From Macrotrachela quadricornifera (taxonomy: Eukaryota; Rotifera; Eurotatoria; Philodinida; Philodinidae), in assembly GCA_022393335.1 (NCBI GenBank), contig JAJEKB010021383.1:1943361-2007360 (forward strand): DNA of 64,000 nucleotides. The letters are read 5' to 3'. Below the pieces are notes generated by a model. That model was not told where the DNA came from. It made no database searches and worked only from the letters and a program-made list of their open reading frames with translations. The position numbers and the translations under genes were made by a program. Below are positions 11,431 through 23,041 of this stretch, one piece after another. Position 1 is the first letter of the stretch. Each line of letters starts with the position of its first letter.

Positions 11431-13790
11431 TTTTTTTTTTTTTTTCTTGTTGGCGTTTTTATTGCCCATCGACCGCCCTGGGTCCTATAGGGACATCATA
11501 CATAACAGTTATTACATAGTAAGCTGTAGAGAAAAATTTAAAAAAAAAAGAATACAATTGCGAGAGCAGAGAGAATTTTATAATAAGACAAGAAGAGGAG
11601 ATAATAAGATGGTCTGTAGTAAATCGCACGTCAAACAATTATTATTAACAACATGTAGAGTATACATCCGGTAGTACTTGATAGTGACACAAGGAGAAGA
11701 GCACAGAAAAGAACTAAGAGAAAAAGCATATACATATACAATATAGATATGAAGAGATAAAATGTGAAGCGACAACCTAGAAGGTTTCAGGAAAATGAAA
11801 AAGAAGATTTATTTCATCTGATTTAATATCTGGTACTGAATCGATCAGATTGTTGTATGAATACCAGTTAAGACAGGTTGCCCAAACACTATTACGTTCG
11901 ATAAATCTTTTATTGCGTCTCAATGATATAATTATACAAAGGCCACTTAGCCAGTGTTGTCTATGAGAACTTTGTTCGACTTGTTCGAGCAATAATTGCC
12001 CGTCTTCAGACTTACTTAGAGCAGAGAGATAATTTTTCCAATATTTGTGACATTTGATATCCAGAGACTGTTCATTATATAGGATACTAAAAATAAAATC
12101 TTCCCAATAAAGACAACGGTACACTCTTTTCAGACACGTATAATACGTGTGAGAGAGATCTCTTTGTTGTCTAAACGAAAAAAGAGGAAAGATAGCAAAT
12201 AACCATGTAAATAAAGGGAAGACAAAAGTGAAGAATAAGGTACGACGAGTTATCATTGAGGAGACATCATTGAATTTGCATTTATTACCTATAATAGTTC
12301 TTTGCCGTATCTTTAATAGAGTATGCCTTAATAAGGTTGACCAACCCAACTTTGTAGATATCCAGTAACCCAAATATTTAAATTGGTTAGTCCAATTAAT
12401 CACGTGATCTCCACACTTAAGTGTTGGCATTGGGTTGGGAAAACCAACCGCACGAGCCGTCCACATAGCATTTGTCTTCTTATAATTTATTGGCTGGACA
12501 GTCAATATTGAGTAATACTCAAGATTGTCAAAAAACGCAGCCAATCTCCTTTCCAGGTCCAAGCATTGACCGGAATATTTTAACCCTATCTGCCCAGCCA
12601 TCACCGCCGCCACATCATCGGCAAACAAAAAGCCATAGCCATCGGAAAAGCTTCACTCATATCAGAGTGGTAAGTAATAAAACGCTCGGTGTTAGGCTGG
12701 ACCCTTGCGGACTCCCCCTTTCAATCGGAAACCATCTAGAGTTGAGACCTTGTATGTCTATATATCCGCGTCTATTAATTAACCAATTTTTGATCCAAGC
12801 GACGTAGGCCGCAGGTATACCTAGCCTTGATAACTTGCCCACGCAATCATCGAACCAGAGTTGATCAAAGGCGCTGCGGAAATCTACGAATACAGTACAA
12901 ACAGGTGAGCTATTTGCCATTAATGAGGAAATATGTTCGATTAAAAGTAACACCCTAGTTTGAAGACGATGATTAGTTCTAAAGCTCGACTGGTTATCTG
13001 GTAATAACCCACGAGCATTCAGCACCCTAAGAAAACGACTTAAAAATAATTTTTCGATTATTTTCAGATGTGAATCCAATAATGAGATGGGTCGAGTGGC
13101 ATCCGGTGTACAAACTGGATCTTTTTTTGCCAAGATAACCATTCTAACATCTTTCCATTTGTCAGGCATAAATCCTGTTTGGAAGGACCAATTGAATAGA
13201 GGAATCATTAGATGCCAATAATTTTTAGGGCTGTGGTCAAGTAATACCGGAGATACGCCATGTGCATCACACGATGTCTTTTTCTTTTTTGTTTTTAACA
13301 CCTGCAGTACCTCCGGGAAAGATACTAGCGGGATGGTATCATCCTTATTATCCCAAGACACAGGTTGAGCATCGACATATGGATGCGGACGGTACACTTC
13401 TGGCTCCGTCTTTAGGGTCTGTAATTATTTCTCCAGAAGCAGATATAAGCGCTCGTAGAGTGGCTGATTTATCACAAAATTGTCGTTTGGACTTGTTCCA
13501 GAAGGGTGATTCAAATATTCTTCGACATATATAGGTGCTATTTTGATCTTGTGTGTAATGACAAAAAGGGAACACACGTCATAGAAGGATATGTCAGCAA
13601 AACCAGAATCTGCATCTTCAATTGCTTTTTGCCATCGAGAACTAGTTGAGACAAGATCAACTTCAATACGTTACTGAAGCAAGTTGCATTGTGTACTAGA
13701 TGTACGCATAATTTGAGCGGGTTTGTGATCGTAGACAGAGTTTGAATTAGTGAATATGGGACCATGATGATAATGCTAAAAGCAGTAGAG
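11431..13790 (-). mobile_element. 5'-truncated LINE (non-LTR retrotransposon)
   Basis: A poly(T) tract at about 11431-11454 is the poly(A) tail of an element transcribed leftward. Upstream come a ~320-base 3' UTR, then reverse-transcriptase sequence to about 13.4 kb, then decayed sequence that may be the linker after an endonuclease domain, to about 13.79 kb. No endonuclease was recognised, so the copy is probably 5'-truncated, as is common for target-primed retrotransposition. The right-hand boundary is approximate and no target-site duplication was confirmed. It interrupts a DDE/SWIM transposase. Confidence 0.8.
11777..13575 (-). pseudogene. LINE reverse transcriptase, frameshifted
   Basis: The upstream frame (13397-12657) carries RT fingers and palm: RPISLLDSHLKIIEKL, motif A VFVDFRSAFDQLW and motif B GSPQGSSLTP. 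The downstream frame (12628-11777) starts at motif C, FADDV, and continues through a thumb-like region ending LLFHFPETF. The two frames are separated by what look like single-base losses in two T-runs between 12620 and 12680. A third shift near 13390 joins the frame that begins upstream (SATLRALISASGEIITDP). All core catalytic motifs survive, so the copy is damaged but fairly recent. The RT resembles the R1/Jockey/I group; the clade is not certain. Confidence 0.8.
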
Positions 13791-15662
13791 GCAATTCTGA
13801 TGACATCTTAAATTTATACAATGTTCCTTCATAAATGTTATGTGACATAGATTAAAGAGTGAATGTATTATATCAAATAAGATGTGCGCAAAGCACTTTT
13901 TCGCGCTGTTATCACATGTTTTTTTCATTAATACATATTTATCTGTTCATCTGGCTTTTATGTTCACTACTGAATATATACGTATATTCAGTTTCATTTC
14001 GGAAATAACGGCTTAGCAATGTTAGTACCTCCTCTGAAAGCTTTTATCTATCGTCATGCGTCTCAATCATCTGTAAAACAATTCAATCAAAAATAAGTAT
14101 TACGTTGAACTTTGATATAAATGAATTTTGTAGTTTATTGTCATGAATAAGCCATTTCTTTATCATTCCATGAAAAGCTTCGACAGTCCAACGTATCTTA
14201 GCACACATTATCAAATTGCATATATCAACCGACAAAGATTGTTTTTCTCCATTTTTCAGAAAAGAAGGCATGTGTGTTTCGTAACCAAAGATTTCAAAAA
14301 TCTGAACTATGTCTCCGAAGCCGCAATCCACAACAATATGACCATTACCATCTAATCATGTAGCTAGGGCATCGTTCGTTTCAATATAATCTCTTTAGCA
14401 ATGCTAGTGTCATTTAGATTTCCTTCGAAGGGTTCAATAATGTCAATTACATAACTATCGAGATGAATGATCGACATAAATTTTACGTAATGTCGCTTCT
14501 TATAACCACTATATGTAGAGCAATTCATTTGGTGTGAGCTACTTTTTCCAATGAAGATTTATTAATTGAATGTTTTTCTGAGAATAATATATTCTACATA
14601 ATATTACAACATCGATTTACGGACTGGAATCACATCTAAATGAAGACTCCTTTGAAATTTAATATTTTCATACTCTCTATTCTTATGTAATACAAAGCTT
14701 TAATAGTAATAATTATGAAGAATTTACATTTAACCACTAATAAATATGAAAATGTATTTTTCTCATCACAACAACAAAAAAACATACTTTGCTGTAAGCT
14801 GTGTTATGATTTTTCGCGTCATCAATTGTAATATATCGAATACCGAAATTTTTTGGAACAAAATGTTTGATAAATATTTCTCGCACAGAGTCATATATGT
14901 TAAATAAAGAACTAATCTGACGGAAAGATAAGTTGGTTTTAACCTTGATCCAAAATATTGCTAGTGCATTACGTTTCGTTCGATTCAATGATGATCAAAG
15001 ATAGACAGAAAGTTCATTGTACATTTCATTGAACTGTTCTTTGAACCAACCGACCCAAGCTTTATAATTTTTATCCGTAATTGAGCCAACATCAAAATTG
15101 AGTTTAGATGAAGATCGCAATTTGTCAAGAGATCTCGAACTTCTTGAAGAGACAGTATTGTCGGAAACTTAAATCGATATCCCATACTAACATGTTCATT
15201 TAACTTAAGACAAGCATCATTAATTAGATGAGAAGAAAAACAACGCGTTCCATGCGGAGCCAATAACCGATGCACAAGTAAAAGATTTAGTCGAGCACTT
15301 TGTGGCATTACAAGCATTTCTGCTGAGACTTCCATTCGACAAATGACATATCTTTTATGATCCGAGCCAGCAAATAATATATTGTTTGATGTTAAACGAT
15401 CATTCACTTCATCGATACTCATCAAATCGGCAGATGGTGATTCAGACGCAGCAAGACTTCCAATATTTATTAAATCTTTTTTAATAATGTAAAGAGCATT
15501 AGTACAACGTTTACAATAAAATTATAAGTCATTTTAGTTAAAAATTTTGCCTTGTGATTGTAAATGGTGATGAAATCAGGCATGGGTTGAAGACGACAGT
15601 GATTTACATTCTTTTGGTTGTTTCCAATAGTCACAAACGGCACATTTAACAAAAGGCATGAG
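13791..15662 (-). pseudogene. DDE_Tnp_4-like transposase, decayed
   Basis: Read leftward, pieces appear in plausible order. First is an N-terminal Cys cluster at 15660-15480 (FVKCAVCDYW and CKRCTNALYII). Next is a frame at 15425-14985 (DEVNDRLTSNNILFAGSD). A helix-turn-helix-like segment follows at 14980-14800 (IFWIKVKTNLSFRQISSLF). Then come DDE-type segments (SYVIDIIEPFEGNLND, VVDCGFGDIVQIFEIFGY and AKIRWTVEAFHGMIKKW) at about 14450-14110. Several stops and frame changes show it is dead. The arrangement matches IS5/Harbinger-like DDE_Tnp_4 transposases with a C-terminal SWIM finger, here at 11.1-11.4 kb beyond the inserted LINE. TIRs were not located. Confidence 0.7.
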
Positions 15663-15773
15663 AATTGAAAGAATAGATTGAATATAGAAATTGTTTCTTA
15701 GATATAGTGATGAAATTTTCTAAACCTGTTCTTTTTACGAAAAATACCCAATATCGGAACAGTTTCAACAGTA

Positions 15774-15980
15774 ACCACGATTCAGAAATTGGTAATTCAA
15801 GAAATTTAAGAAAATTCTAGAAAATCAAGGAATCTAACGAAGATGCATAAGCCGGTAACATATCAGTATACAATATAATGAGATTCAAACAAATCAAGAA
15901 AATTTCTTGAATTTCTAAAATTACTTGATTTTCTGGAAACTTTTTGAATTTCTTGAATTGCTAATTTTGTGGATCGTGGT
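15774..15980. mobile_element. TA-flanked MITE, 207 bp
   Basis: Arms of about 65 bp are inverted copies: ACCACGATTCAGAAATTGG on the left and, reverse-complemented, ACCACGATCCACAAAATTAG on the right. TA lies at 15772-15773 and 15981-15982. No coding capacity. Confidence 0.7.
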
Positions 15981-16403
15981 TATATTTCATATTTTGTAAG
16001 GGATATTACAGTCCGAAGAATCAAAATTTGGAGTTAAAATTTAAATTTCATATGCCTACCATTATAATCCTCCACTAGTCTTCTATTGGTAGTAGGTATG
16101 CACAATTATTGTATAATTTCCAGTATAACAATTTTCATTTGTATATTAACCTTTTCAGGACCGATTTTTTTCTGATGGAAATCCCTTTTCTCCATTAGTT
16201 TATCGAATCTGACTCAAAATCTCTCTATGTAGAGGTGGTCATCGTGTCTTTAAATCTGTCGCTGCTGCAATGATGTTCAAAAAAATGTTTTGGTTTGATT
16301 TTTAAGACTATGATCACTTTAAACTAGAACTACGGCAGCCAATCGATCAAACTCGTTAAATTTTCCAGTATAACACACATGATAACTGAGATTCTATGTA
16401 AAT

Positions 16404-16745
16404 TCATGGAATTTTGAAACCTCTTTCTGAAAAAACTGCCACCACCATGAACATTTCTCTGTCTATCAAACGTTTATAATATTCAAAAAAGTTTTTCTCC
16501 TCTGATATGAAGAAAGTCAGTTTACCATTAGAGTATTCGATGATTGATAAAACTTGCACTTCGTTTGTGCTACAGTAAGCACATGTCTTACGTACTTCTT
16601 TGACAGACGAATGCATTCCACTATCCATTTGAACAGCAGATTGTGTCGATACTAATTTACGCTTATTGTCTGTAGGAGATCTGTCAAGATTTATTCGGTG
16701 AACCCAGGAACAGATAGACTTAACCACTGAAACTACATAAATCAA
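16404..16745 (-). pseudogene. Possible piggyBac transposase C-terminal fragment
   Basis: A 113-codon minus-strand frame inside the TTAA-flanked element contains KRKLVSTQSAVQ and then RKTCAYCSTNEVQ, reminiscent of the linker and first zinc-ligand pair of the cysteine-rich C-terminal domain of piggyBac transposases. The remaining cysteines are not seen, so this is either a broken domain or an unrelated frame. A second minus-strand frame at 17588-17388 lies on the other side of the nested insertion and may be another remnant. Confidence 0.35.
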
Positions 16746-16791
16746 GTATGATAATTCATTCTGCTAATTGGTTGTAGCAGATAAATGAGAC

Positions 16792-17314
16792 GTTAGTGAA
16801 GTTAGCGGCAGATTCGAGTAATACCAGGAAACATTCGCCCACAAAGCTGTGTCAAAAACAACGACCAGTNNNNNNNNNNNNNNNNNNNNNNNNNNNNNNN
16901 NNNNNNNNNNNNNNNNNNNNNNNNNNNNNNNNNNNNNNNNNNNNNNNNNNNNNNNNNNNNNNNNNNNNNNNNNNNNNNNNNNNNNNNNNNNNNNNNNNNN
17001 NNNNNNNNNNNNNNNNNNNNNNNNNNNNNNNNNNNNNNNNNNNNNNNNNNNNNNNNNNNNNNNNNNNNNNNNNNNNNNNNNNNNNNNNNNNNNNNNNNNN
17101 NNNNNNNNNNNNNNNNNNNNNNNNNNNNNNNNNNNNNNNNNNNNNNNNNNNNNNNNNNNNNNNNNNNNNNNNNNNNNNNNNNNNNNNNNNNNNNNNNNNN
17201 NNNNNNNNNNNNNNNNNNNNNNNNNNNNNNNNNNNNNNNNNNNNNNNNNNNNNNNNNNNNNNNNNNNNNGAATGTTTCCTGGTTTTACTCGAATCTGCCG
17301 CTAACTTCACTAAC
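16792..17314. mobile_element. Nested element with 45-bp TIRs
   Basis: Bases 16792-16836 and 17270-17314 are inverted repeats matching at 44 of 45 positions (outer end GTTAGTGAAGTTAGCGGCAG). They enclose the 400-N gap. Flanks show a loose direct repeat (GTAGCAGATAAATGAG versus GTAGACAAATGAG). It lies inside the piggyBac-like element. The superfamily is unknown because the interior is missing. Confidence 0.75.
16870..17269. other. Assembly gap, 400 N
   Basis: Exactly 400 unknown bases, bounded on both sides by inverted terminal repeats. The size may be a placeholder. Confidence 0.99.
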
Positions 17315-17768
17315 GTAGACAAATGAGTTAGCTATACATCCATCGAAGAAAAAAAAAGAAAAACCGACGCTAGTTTCTGCCAGACTTTCAATCATATATA
17401 AGACAACACGTCTGACGAAGGGAATGAAACTGTGATTTCGTGATAAAATCATATAGGAAAAATCGGATATCTAAGATGATTATATACAAAATCAAGAAAA
17501 GATATCTATAACATGATAGTTGAAGCCCTTCATGACTTCCATATATAAGAAGTTCGAACACATAAGTGTAAACAGAATTTTTTTCCATCGGAAAAAGAGG
17601 TGGTACAACCCTTGTACCACGGTCCTCAAAAGGTTAAAGCAGTTTTAATGTATTTATTATATGGTGCATATAAACGAAATGATGTACTAATATAATCCGA
17701 AATAACATTTTAATGATGCTTTCTTTCTTGAATTATGATAATCAAAATAAAAACATTACACATGACAG

Positions 17769-19065
17769 AGGTTTTACGGTGATCGTAATAAACATATTGT
17801 TGTTACATTCGATATTGTTTTGAATACTGTTGTATATAAACATGATATTAGTAACATATATATTAAAGAAAAGATTCAATTCGATGATATAGACAATGAA
17901 TTAATAGTCAAATCTTCTATAGAAGTGATACATACTCCTGATATCATCAATGATCGGATGAATAAACTTGATGTTTTTATGTATGAAATTGAGGATGAAT
18001 ATAAAGAACAAAAGAAAACTGAAAATGAACGTATATTGCAACACCATAACGTCTACTCTCTCTACAAGGTTGGAAAAATATTTTGCCAGGGTGGTACCAC
18101 TACTATTTCCAATAGGACATATAATGAATTTTGTACCAAATGAAAGCCCGTGAAAAATGGGATTTATTGATGATAAATACTGAGAGCTATGTAAACCTTT
18201 TAACATCGAACTTAAGAAACTTTCTGAAATTTTATAGATTTTTGTAGGTGGAAAAGGAAGGTGCTAGTAATTCAAAAATGGAGTAAAATGTTTTTCTCAG
18301 ATATTTTTACATGGTTCGATAGAGCTCGTCAAACTCTACTAAATTGTATATATTAAAAGTTTTTTAAGTCATTTTTTTATGATAAAAAATCTAAAAAACT
18401 ATTTGGAAAATCTGAAAAAACGTTAAAAAAATTGGTATTTTTGATATGGAAGAAGAACACTCGATTTTTCAATAAAATCAACTTTTTTGATTATTTTTAC
18501 TCCATCAGGTGTTTCGAAATATACTCATTCAATGCAGTGTGAAAAACTGCACCTAATGAGTATATTTTCAAACTTTTGCATAAGGATACTAATGGAAAAC
18601 AACTGCATTTATTGAAAAGATCCCACTTTCCCCCCCCCCCCAGAAAAAGTGTAAAAAAATGCGGTTTTTGGGGTACCTTTTTTATATAGTTTTCAGTGAA
18701 TTTCAACCCAAGAATCCTATTTAAAAAATATTTTAATATATACAATTTAGTGGAGTTCGACGAGCTCTATCGAACCATGTAAAAATATCTGAGAAAAACA
18801 TTTTACTCCATTTTTGAATTACTAGCACCTTCCTTTTCCACCTCAAAAATCTATAAAATTTCAGAAAGTTTCTTAAGTTCGATGTTAAAAGGTTTACATA
18901 ACTCTCAGTATTTATCATAAATCCCATTTTTCACGGGCTTTCATTTGGTACAAAATTCATTATCTGTCCTATTGGAAATAGTAGCGCTACCCCCTGGCAA
19001 AATATTTTTCCAACCCTGTACGTATGATCCAAAAACATCCTTTGGTACAATTATGACTGTAAGTT
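17769..19065 (+). pseudogene. Interrupted unknown gene fragment
   Basis: After an acceptor-like GACAG near 17768 an open frame reads FYGDRNKHIVVTFDIVLN, continues through IEDEYKEQKKTENERI and stops being native at 18064, where a foldback element begins. On the far side, 19021-19065 reads TYDPKTSFGTIMT and ends at a donor-like GTAAGT, but in a frame that does not join the upstream one directly. I recognise no family in the upstream part. It may belong to the same gene as the NHL pseudogene that follows. Insertion plus frame mismatch mark it as broken. Confidence 0.45.
18065..19018. mobile_element. TA-flanked foldback, 954 bp
   Basis: Arms of about 295 bp (18065-18360 and 18725-19018) are close inverted copies. 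The outer end is CARGGTTGGAAAAATATTTT. TA at 18063-18064 and 19019-19020 is the likely target duplication. The loop contains a C10 run near 18631 but no transposase. It split a reading frame. Confidence 0.85.
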
Positions 19066-19209
19066 ATTCATTTCACAGTCATAGTATAACAGAAAAATGA
19101 TCCTATTTGATTATAATAAAAGGCATAAATGAAATGAATGATAAAGAATTGAACTTATAGAATTATAAAGATCGACTGATACATTATATTTACTTGTTTT
19201 TCTTCATCA

Positions 19210-19623
19210 AATCAAATTAAATAATTCAATGGGTTCATACTATGATGAATCAAATCAAATTTTTTATATAACTCATCGCGATTCTCATTCAAAAACATTA
19301 TGGATTATTAGTGATTAGGAATTACGAAAGATTTATGCTGGTATATTTGGAAGATATGGTAATACTTCCATTCAACTATTTTCTCTACAAGGAATAACTC
19401 TTGATAAACATGGTAATTTATATATTGCTGATAGTCAAAATAATCGAATATAAATGTTTTGACTGGATTGAGTATTTGGTATAACAATCGCTGGTACCGG
19501 ACAATTAGATAATAGTAGTAATGAACTAGGTTCTCCATCTGATATTGCATTTGATTCACAAATGAATTTATATGTTTCAGATACATTTAATAATCATATA
19601 CAAAAATTTGAAAGAATAAAGTA
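19210..19623 (+). pseudogene. NHL-repeat protein, pseudogene
   Basis: One plus-strand frame translates across this stretch with four in-frame stops. It contains SYYDESNQIFYITHRDSH, then GITLDKHGNLYIADSQNNRI, then SPSDIAFDSQMNLYVSDTF followed by NNHIQKFERI. These are beta-propeller NHL repeats (G-I-x-x-D ... LYVAD ... N-x-R-I-x-x-F). NHL propellers bind protein or RNA and form a large gene family in rotifers. The frame is kept while stops accumulate, so decay is by substitution. It follows the broken fragment at 17.8-19.06 kb and may be its 3' part. Confidence 0.75.
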
Positions 19624-20172
19624 AAAAAACATTTTTATAAAACTAATAAACGAGATTGTAATATGCGATAAACGCGTGAGTATAAATGAAAAAATATAAT
19701 TACATTTTGGAGTTTAATAATCTTCTTTTTTGTGCTATAGCAATAAGATTGATTTATGACTCATAATTTTTTTTATTGATCTTTATTAAATCCTAGTTGA
19801 ATAAATTTTATTAATTCTAATTTTTAATCGATTTAATAATGTTATATATTCTAAAACAAATATATTCTAGAAGATGACTTAATAATTATTATTTTGCTAT
19901 TTTATTCTTATGTTAAACTGATTTATACATCAAACTGAAGCTTTATTAAATTCATACATAGAATAAGAGCTAAAAATATTGAAAAAAAATATAGTGTATT
20001 AGAAAAGTTTTTATTACCTAAAAAATATAGATTTATTCTGAATTGTATACCAATTGACAGATATGATCAATAATTATCAAAAGATAATGGAACATCTATA
20101 GGAAATCAGTGGGTGAGAAGGTGTAGTTCTCAAGCTAATAACAACAACGTCATGTATCATATCGTATTTTTA
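19624..20172. other. No gene seen
   Basis: AT-rich DNA without supported features. Confidence 0.45.
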
Positions 20173-20552
20173 TATGTCACAGGTCAATTTAAGATCTGAG
20201 TTTGAACTAGTTCAAACTTGAATTGAGTAAGAACTTTTAAATAAAGCTTAATTTTAGTTCTAAAACCAATATAGAATTCAGACATTTTGATTAACAAATT
20301 GTTAATGAATGATAACATTTCTTCTCACATCCTTACGAGGGGAACACTTCAAGTTGAAGCTCAGTTTTACCTTGGGTTGTTTCCTCATGAGTATGTGGGA
20401 AGAAGTATCATTATCCATTGCCAACTCGCTAATCAAAAGTTCTGTATTCGGTATTGATTTCAGGACAAAAATTGAGTTTTATCTCCACATTCTTGCTTGA
20501 TTCGAGTTTTGACTAGTTCAAACTCCAATCTTAGAATGGTCTGTGACATATA
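20173..20552. mobile_element. Foldback/MITE, ~380 bp
   Basis: The left end TATATGTCACAGGTCAATTT and the right end (reverse-complemented TATATGTCACAGACCATTCT) continue as inverted copies through GAGTTTGAACTAGT for about 110 bp. TA dinucleotides at both edges suggest a TA target duplication. Confidence 0.7.
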
Positions 20553-20828
20553 TTATGTTGAATATCTGCATATTCAAATGCAACTATAAATTGACCTAAA
20601 ATAATTATTATTTTGTCACCTATTTAATCTGGTATATTTAGTCATTTTCAATTTTTTTTTTATTAATCAAAAAATGATTTTCACTATATATAGAATTTTT
20701 GTAAATACGATGTTTAATCTTAATAAAATAACAATCAATTTTAATATCGTATGAAAATAACAGAAAGAAGATCGTCTTCAAGTAATAAAAAAATTAATCT
20801 TTTTTTTTTAATTTTAAAAAGTATAAAT

Positions 20829-22103
20829 TTAAAGAACATGAAATAATTCTAAAGTAGCTGCAATAATAGATCCAGATGCAATTCCAAAATATAAAGCTGC
20901 TGCCATTAAATAAGCCGCTCTTTCACAATTATGTATTCCTACAATTGAATTTGGACGAACCATAAAAGTAACTGTTGCAAAAAGACCATTTGTTAAACCC
21001 ATAATTACTATTAAAATAAGGAGAATTATATTATTAATATTATTACGATAAAATATAATTAATATAAATAATGTTCTTAATAATGCACAAATTAAACAAA
21101 TTTTTGATGAAAAATATTTTTGTAATTTAATAGCAAGTATACGACCAATAAGATCACCAAGATTAAATGTACCAATAACAAATGGTGAACACCACCAAAT
21201 ATTTCCATTTGTACTAAACCAACCATTTTTTGATACTTGACATGGAATACCAGGCCATAATAATAAACTTATAAATAAAACATAAAATTGTATAAATAAA
21301 TGAATTTTTAAAATTTTTATTAATGTCCAAAAAGAAAGTTCATTTTCAATAATATTTAATTCATTTGTATTAAGAAAATTTGTTGATTGATATAATGCTA
21401 TTTGTTGATTTAGTTTTGTACTAATTGTAGGTATACATATTAAACGATAATAAATATAAATTGCAATTATACATAAAATAATTAATATACTCATAAATAT
21501 ATAAAATGATAATTGATCTTCATCTATTTTACTATGAAAATGAAAAATAATTAAACGAATTATTGTATATATTGAAACATTTAAAAATCCAGCCATACCA
21601 TTCCCAACTTGAACAGCTTGAGTAAATGAACCTATTTGAAATAATCCAGCAATACCATATATTGGAGATTCAGTTATTGTATTTATTGCACCAATACTTG
21701 CAAATGCAATAATTAAAATAATTTTATTTTTTATTAACATAACTAATATTGCAATTATAATATAACCTATAAAACCAGGTATAATACGTTTTGAAAATCC
21801 ATATTTATAAAATCCAAAATATAATTGAATAATATGAAGTAAAAACATTGTTGTACCTGATGATACTGTACCCCAAAATTCAAGATGATCATAATGAAAA
21901 AATTTTATATAATAATTTTGTGCAGATATTAATGATTGATATGCCCATAATACAACTAAATTAAGAAAAAATAATGACCAATATATACCATTATGATGTT
22001 TAATTATATTATTATTATTATTATTTTCTTCTATAATAAATTGTTCTAATGGTTTTATATCTAAATTTTCTTCTTCTTCTTCTTTATTTTTCAAATGATT
22101 CAT
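20829..22103 (-). CDS. Equilibrative nucleoside transporter (SLC29/ENT family)
   Basis: A single-exon gene of 424 aa, near the usual ENT length of about 450. The acidic, Asn-rich N-terminus (1-38) is cytosolic by analogy and about 11 hydrophobic segments follow. Family motifs are present: WAYQSLISAQNYY (53-65, first membrane helix), QVGNGMAG (165-172), WPGIP (283-287), FNLGDLIGR (313-321, matching FNxxDxxGR) and GLTNG (369-373). ENTs move nucleosides or nucleobases down their gradient across plasma or organelle membranes. The loop between helices 6 and 7 is short. The start is the first ATG of the frame (MNHLKNKEEEEEN). No neighbour suggests a shared pathway. Substrate cannot be told from sequence. 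Confidence 0.88.
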   Translation of the reverse strand: MNHLKNKEEEEENLDIKPLEQFIIEENNNNNNIIKHHNGIYWSLFFLNLVVLWAYQSLISAQNYYIKFFHYDHLEFWGTVSSGTTMFLLHIIQLYFGFYKYGFSKRIIPGFIGYIIIAILVMLIKNKIILIIAFASIGAINTITESPIYGIAGLFQIGSFTQAVQVGNGMAGFLNVSIYTIIRLIIFHFHSKIDEDQLSFYIFMSILIILCIIAIYIYYRLICIPTISTKLNQQIALYQSTNFLNTNELNIIENELSFWTLIKILKIHLFIQFYVLFISLLLWPGIPCQVSKNGWFSTNGNIWWCSPFVIGTFNLGDLIGRILAIKLQKYFSSKICLICALLRTLFILIIFYRNNINNIILLILIVIMGLTNGLFATVTFMVRPNSIVGIHNCERAAYLMAAALYFGIASGSIIAATLELFHVL

Positions 22104-23041
22104 TTAATTCTATAAATAAAAATAAAATTATTAACAAATTTTTATTAATAATCTCGATAAATTATACAAACTTTTCTATTGATCTATATACACAAAATAA
22201 TGATGACTATTACTACATGTCACAGAATGAAAAATAAATAAATCTTATATTTTTTTCTTATACTTATTTTATTAAATTTTCGTGATTACAAAAAAAATTT
22301 TTTTAACAGAAGTTCAAACATCGAATGTATAAAGAAAAATATTCCAACCTACGTCACTAGGTTTTTTTTTGATATACTTTCACTTTTAAGTGAATGAATA
22401 TTTATTAACTCTTAGAAAAATGTCAAAATTGACTTTCCCTAGATTTGTGAGTGTCCTCAAGCCGCTAGTATCAGCCATATCGTCTGTTTTCGCTTGATTT
22501 ACGAATTTAAATATTTATTATAGATGGCGCCATAAAAAAAATAATTATAAGTTAGAAGATCAACCAATACAGAAAATTCCAATAGAATATTTTCACAAGG
22601 AATACTGTTAATTTTTTATTTATATACATTATCTAGGTTTTACATTCACAAAATCATAATTGATTATTAAACAGATTTTCAAATGAAATATTTAATTTAT
22701 TTTATTCCATAAAAAAAAGAAATATTTGTTCGATTAGGCTACCACAATCTATTTGACAAAGAAGCTTTTTTTTGTTTGATTCGTTTAAGCTCTAATTTAT
22801 TGCAATATATGATAATAATGGATGAGAAAAATAATCCTTTAAGTATGAATATCAATATTTATTAATTTCTTCATTATCGTTAGATATTAACTACAGAAAT
22901 AGTTAAATTCATATCAAACGAATGCAAGATCTTTGTTAAACTTAATATATATATATATAGATAAAATAATTGAATGCTATTATAATGACTAAACTATTAC
23001 AAAAAAAAATACATTAGATCACTGTTCGATTTATTTTCATT
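22104..23041. other. Intergenic, no gene seen
   Basis: It includes the likely promoter of the transporter just right of 22103. A (TA)n run lies at about 22948-22960. Confidence 0.45.

Larger units (their letters stand above)
16150..17633. mobile_element. TTAA-flanked piggyBac-like element
   Basis: TTAA occurs at 16146-16149 and 17634-17637, directly outside inverted ends CCTTTTCAGGACCG (left) and CCTTTTGAGGACCG (right, reverse-complemented). The right end also carries the hairpin GTGGTACAA-CCC-TTGTACCAC at 17609-17629. TTAA duplication is the signature of piggyBac transposons. The interior has decayed minus-strand frames and a nested TIR element containing the assembly gap, so true size is unknown. 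Confidence 0.7.

Noticed and set aside
16796..17326. Frames reading through the N gap
   Set aside because: Unknown bases were translated as X; these are artefacts over terminal repeats.
20309..20500. 63-codon plus-strand frame
   Set aside because: It lies inside a foldback element and shows no domain.
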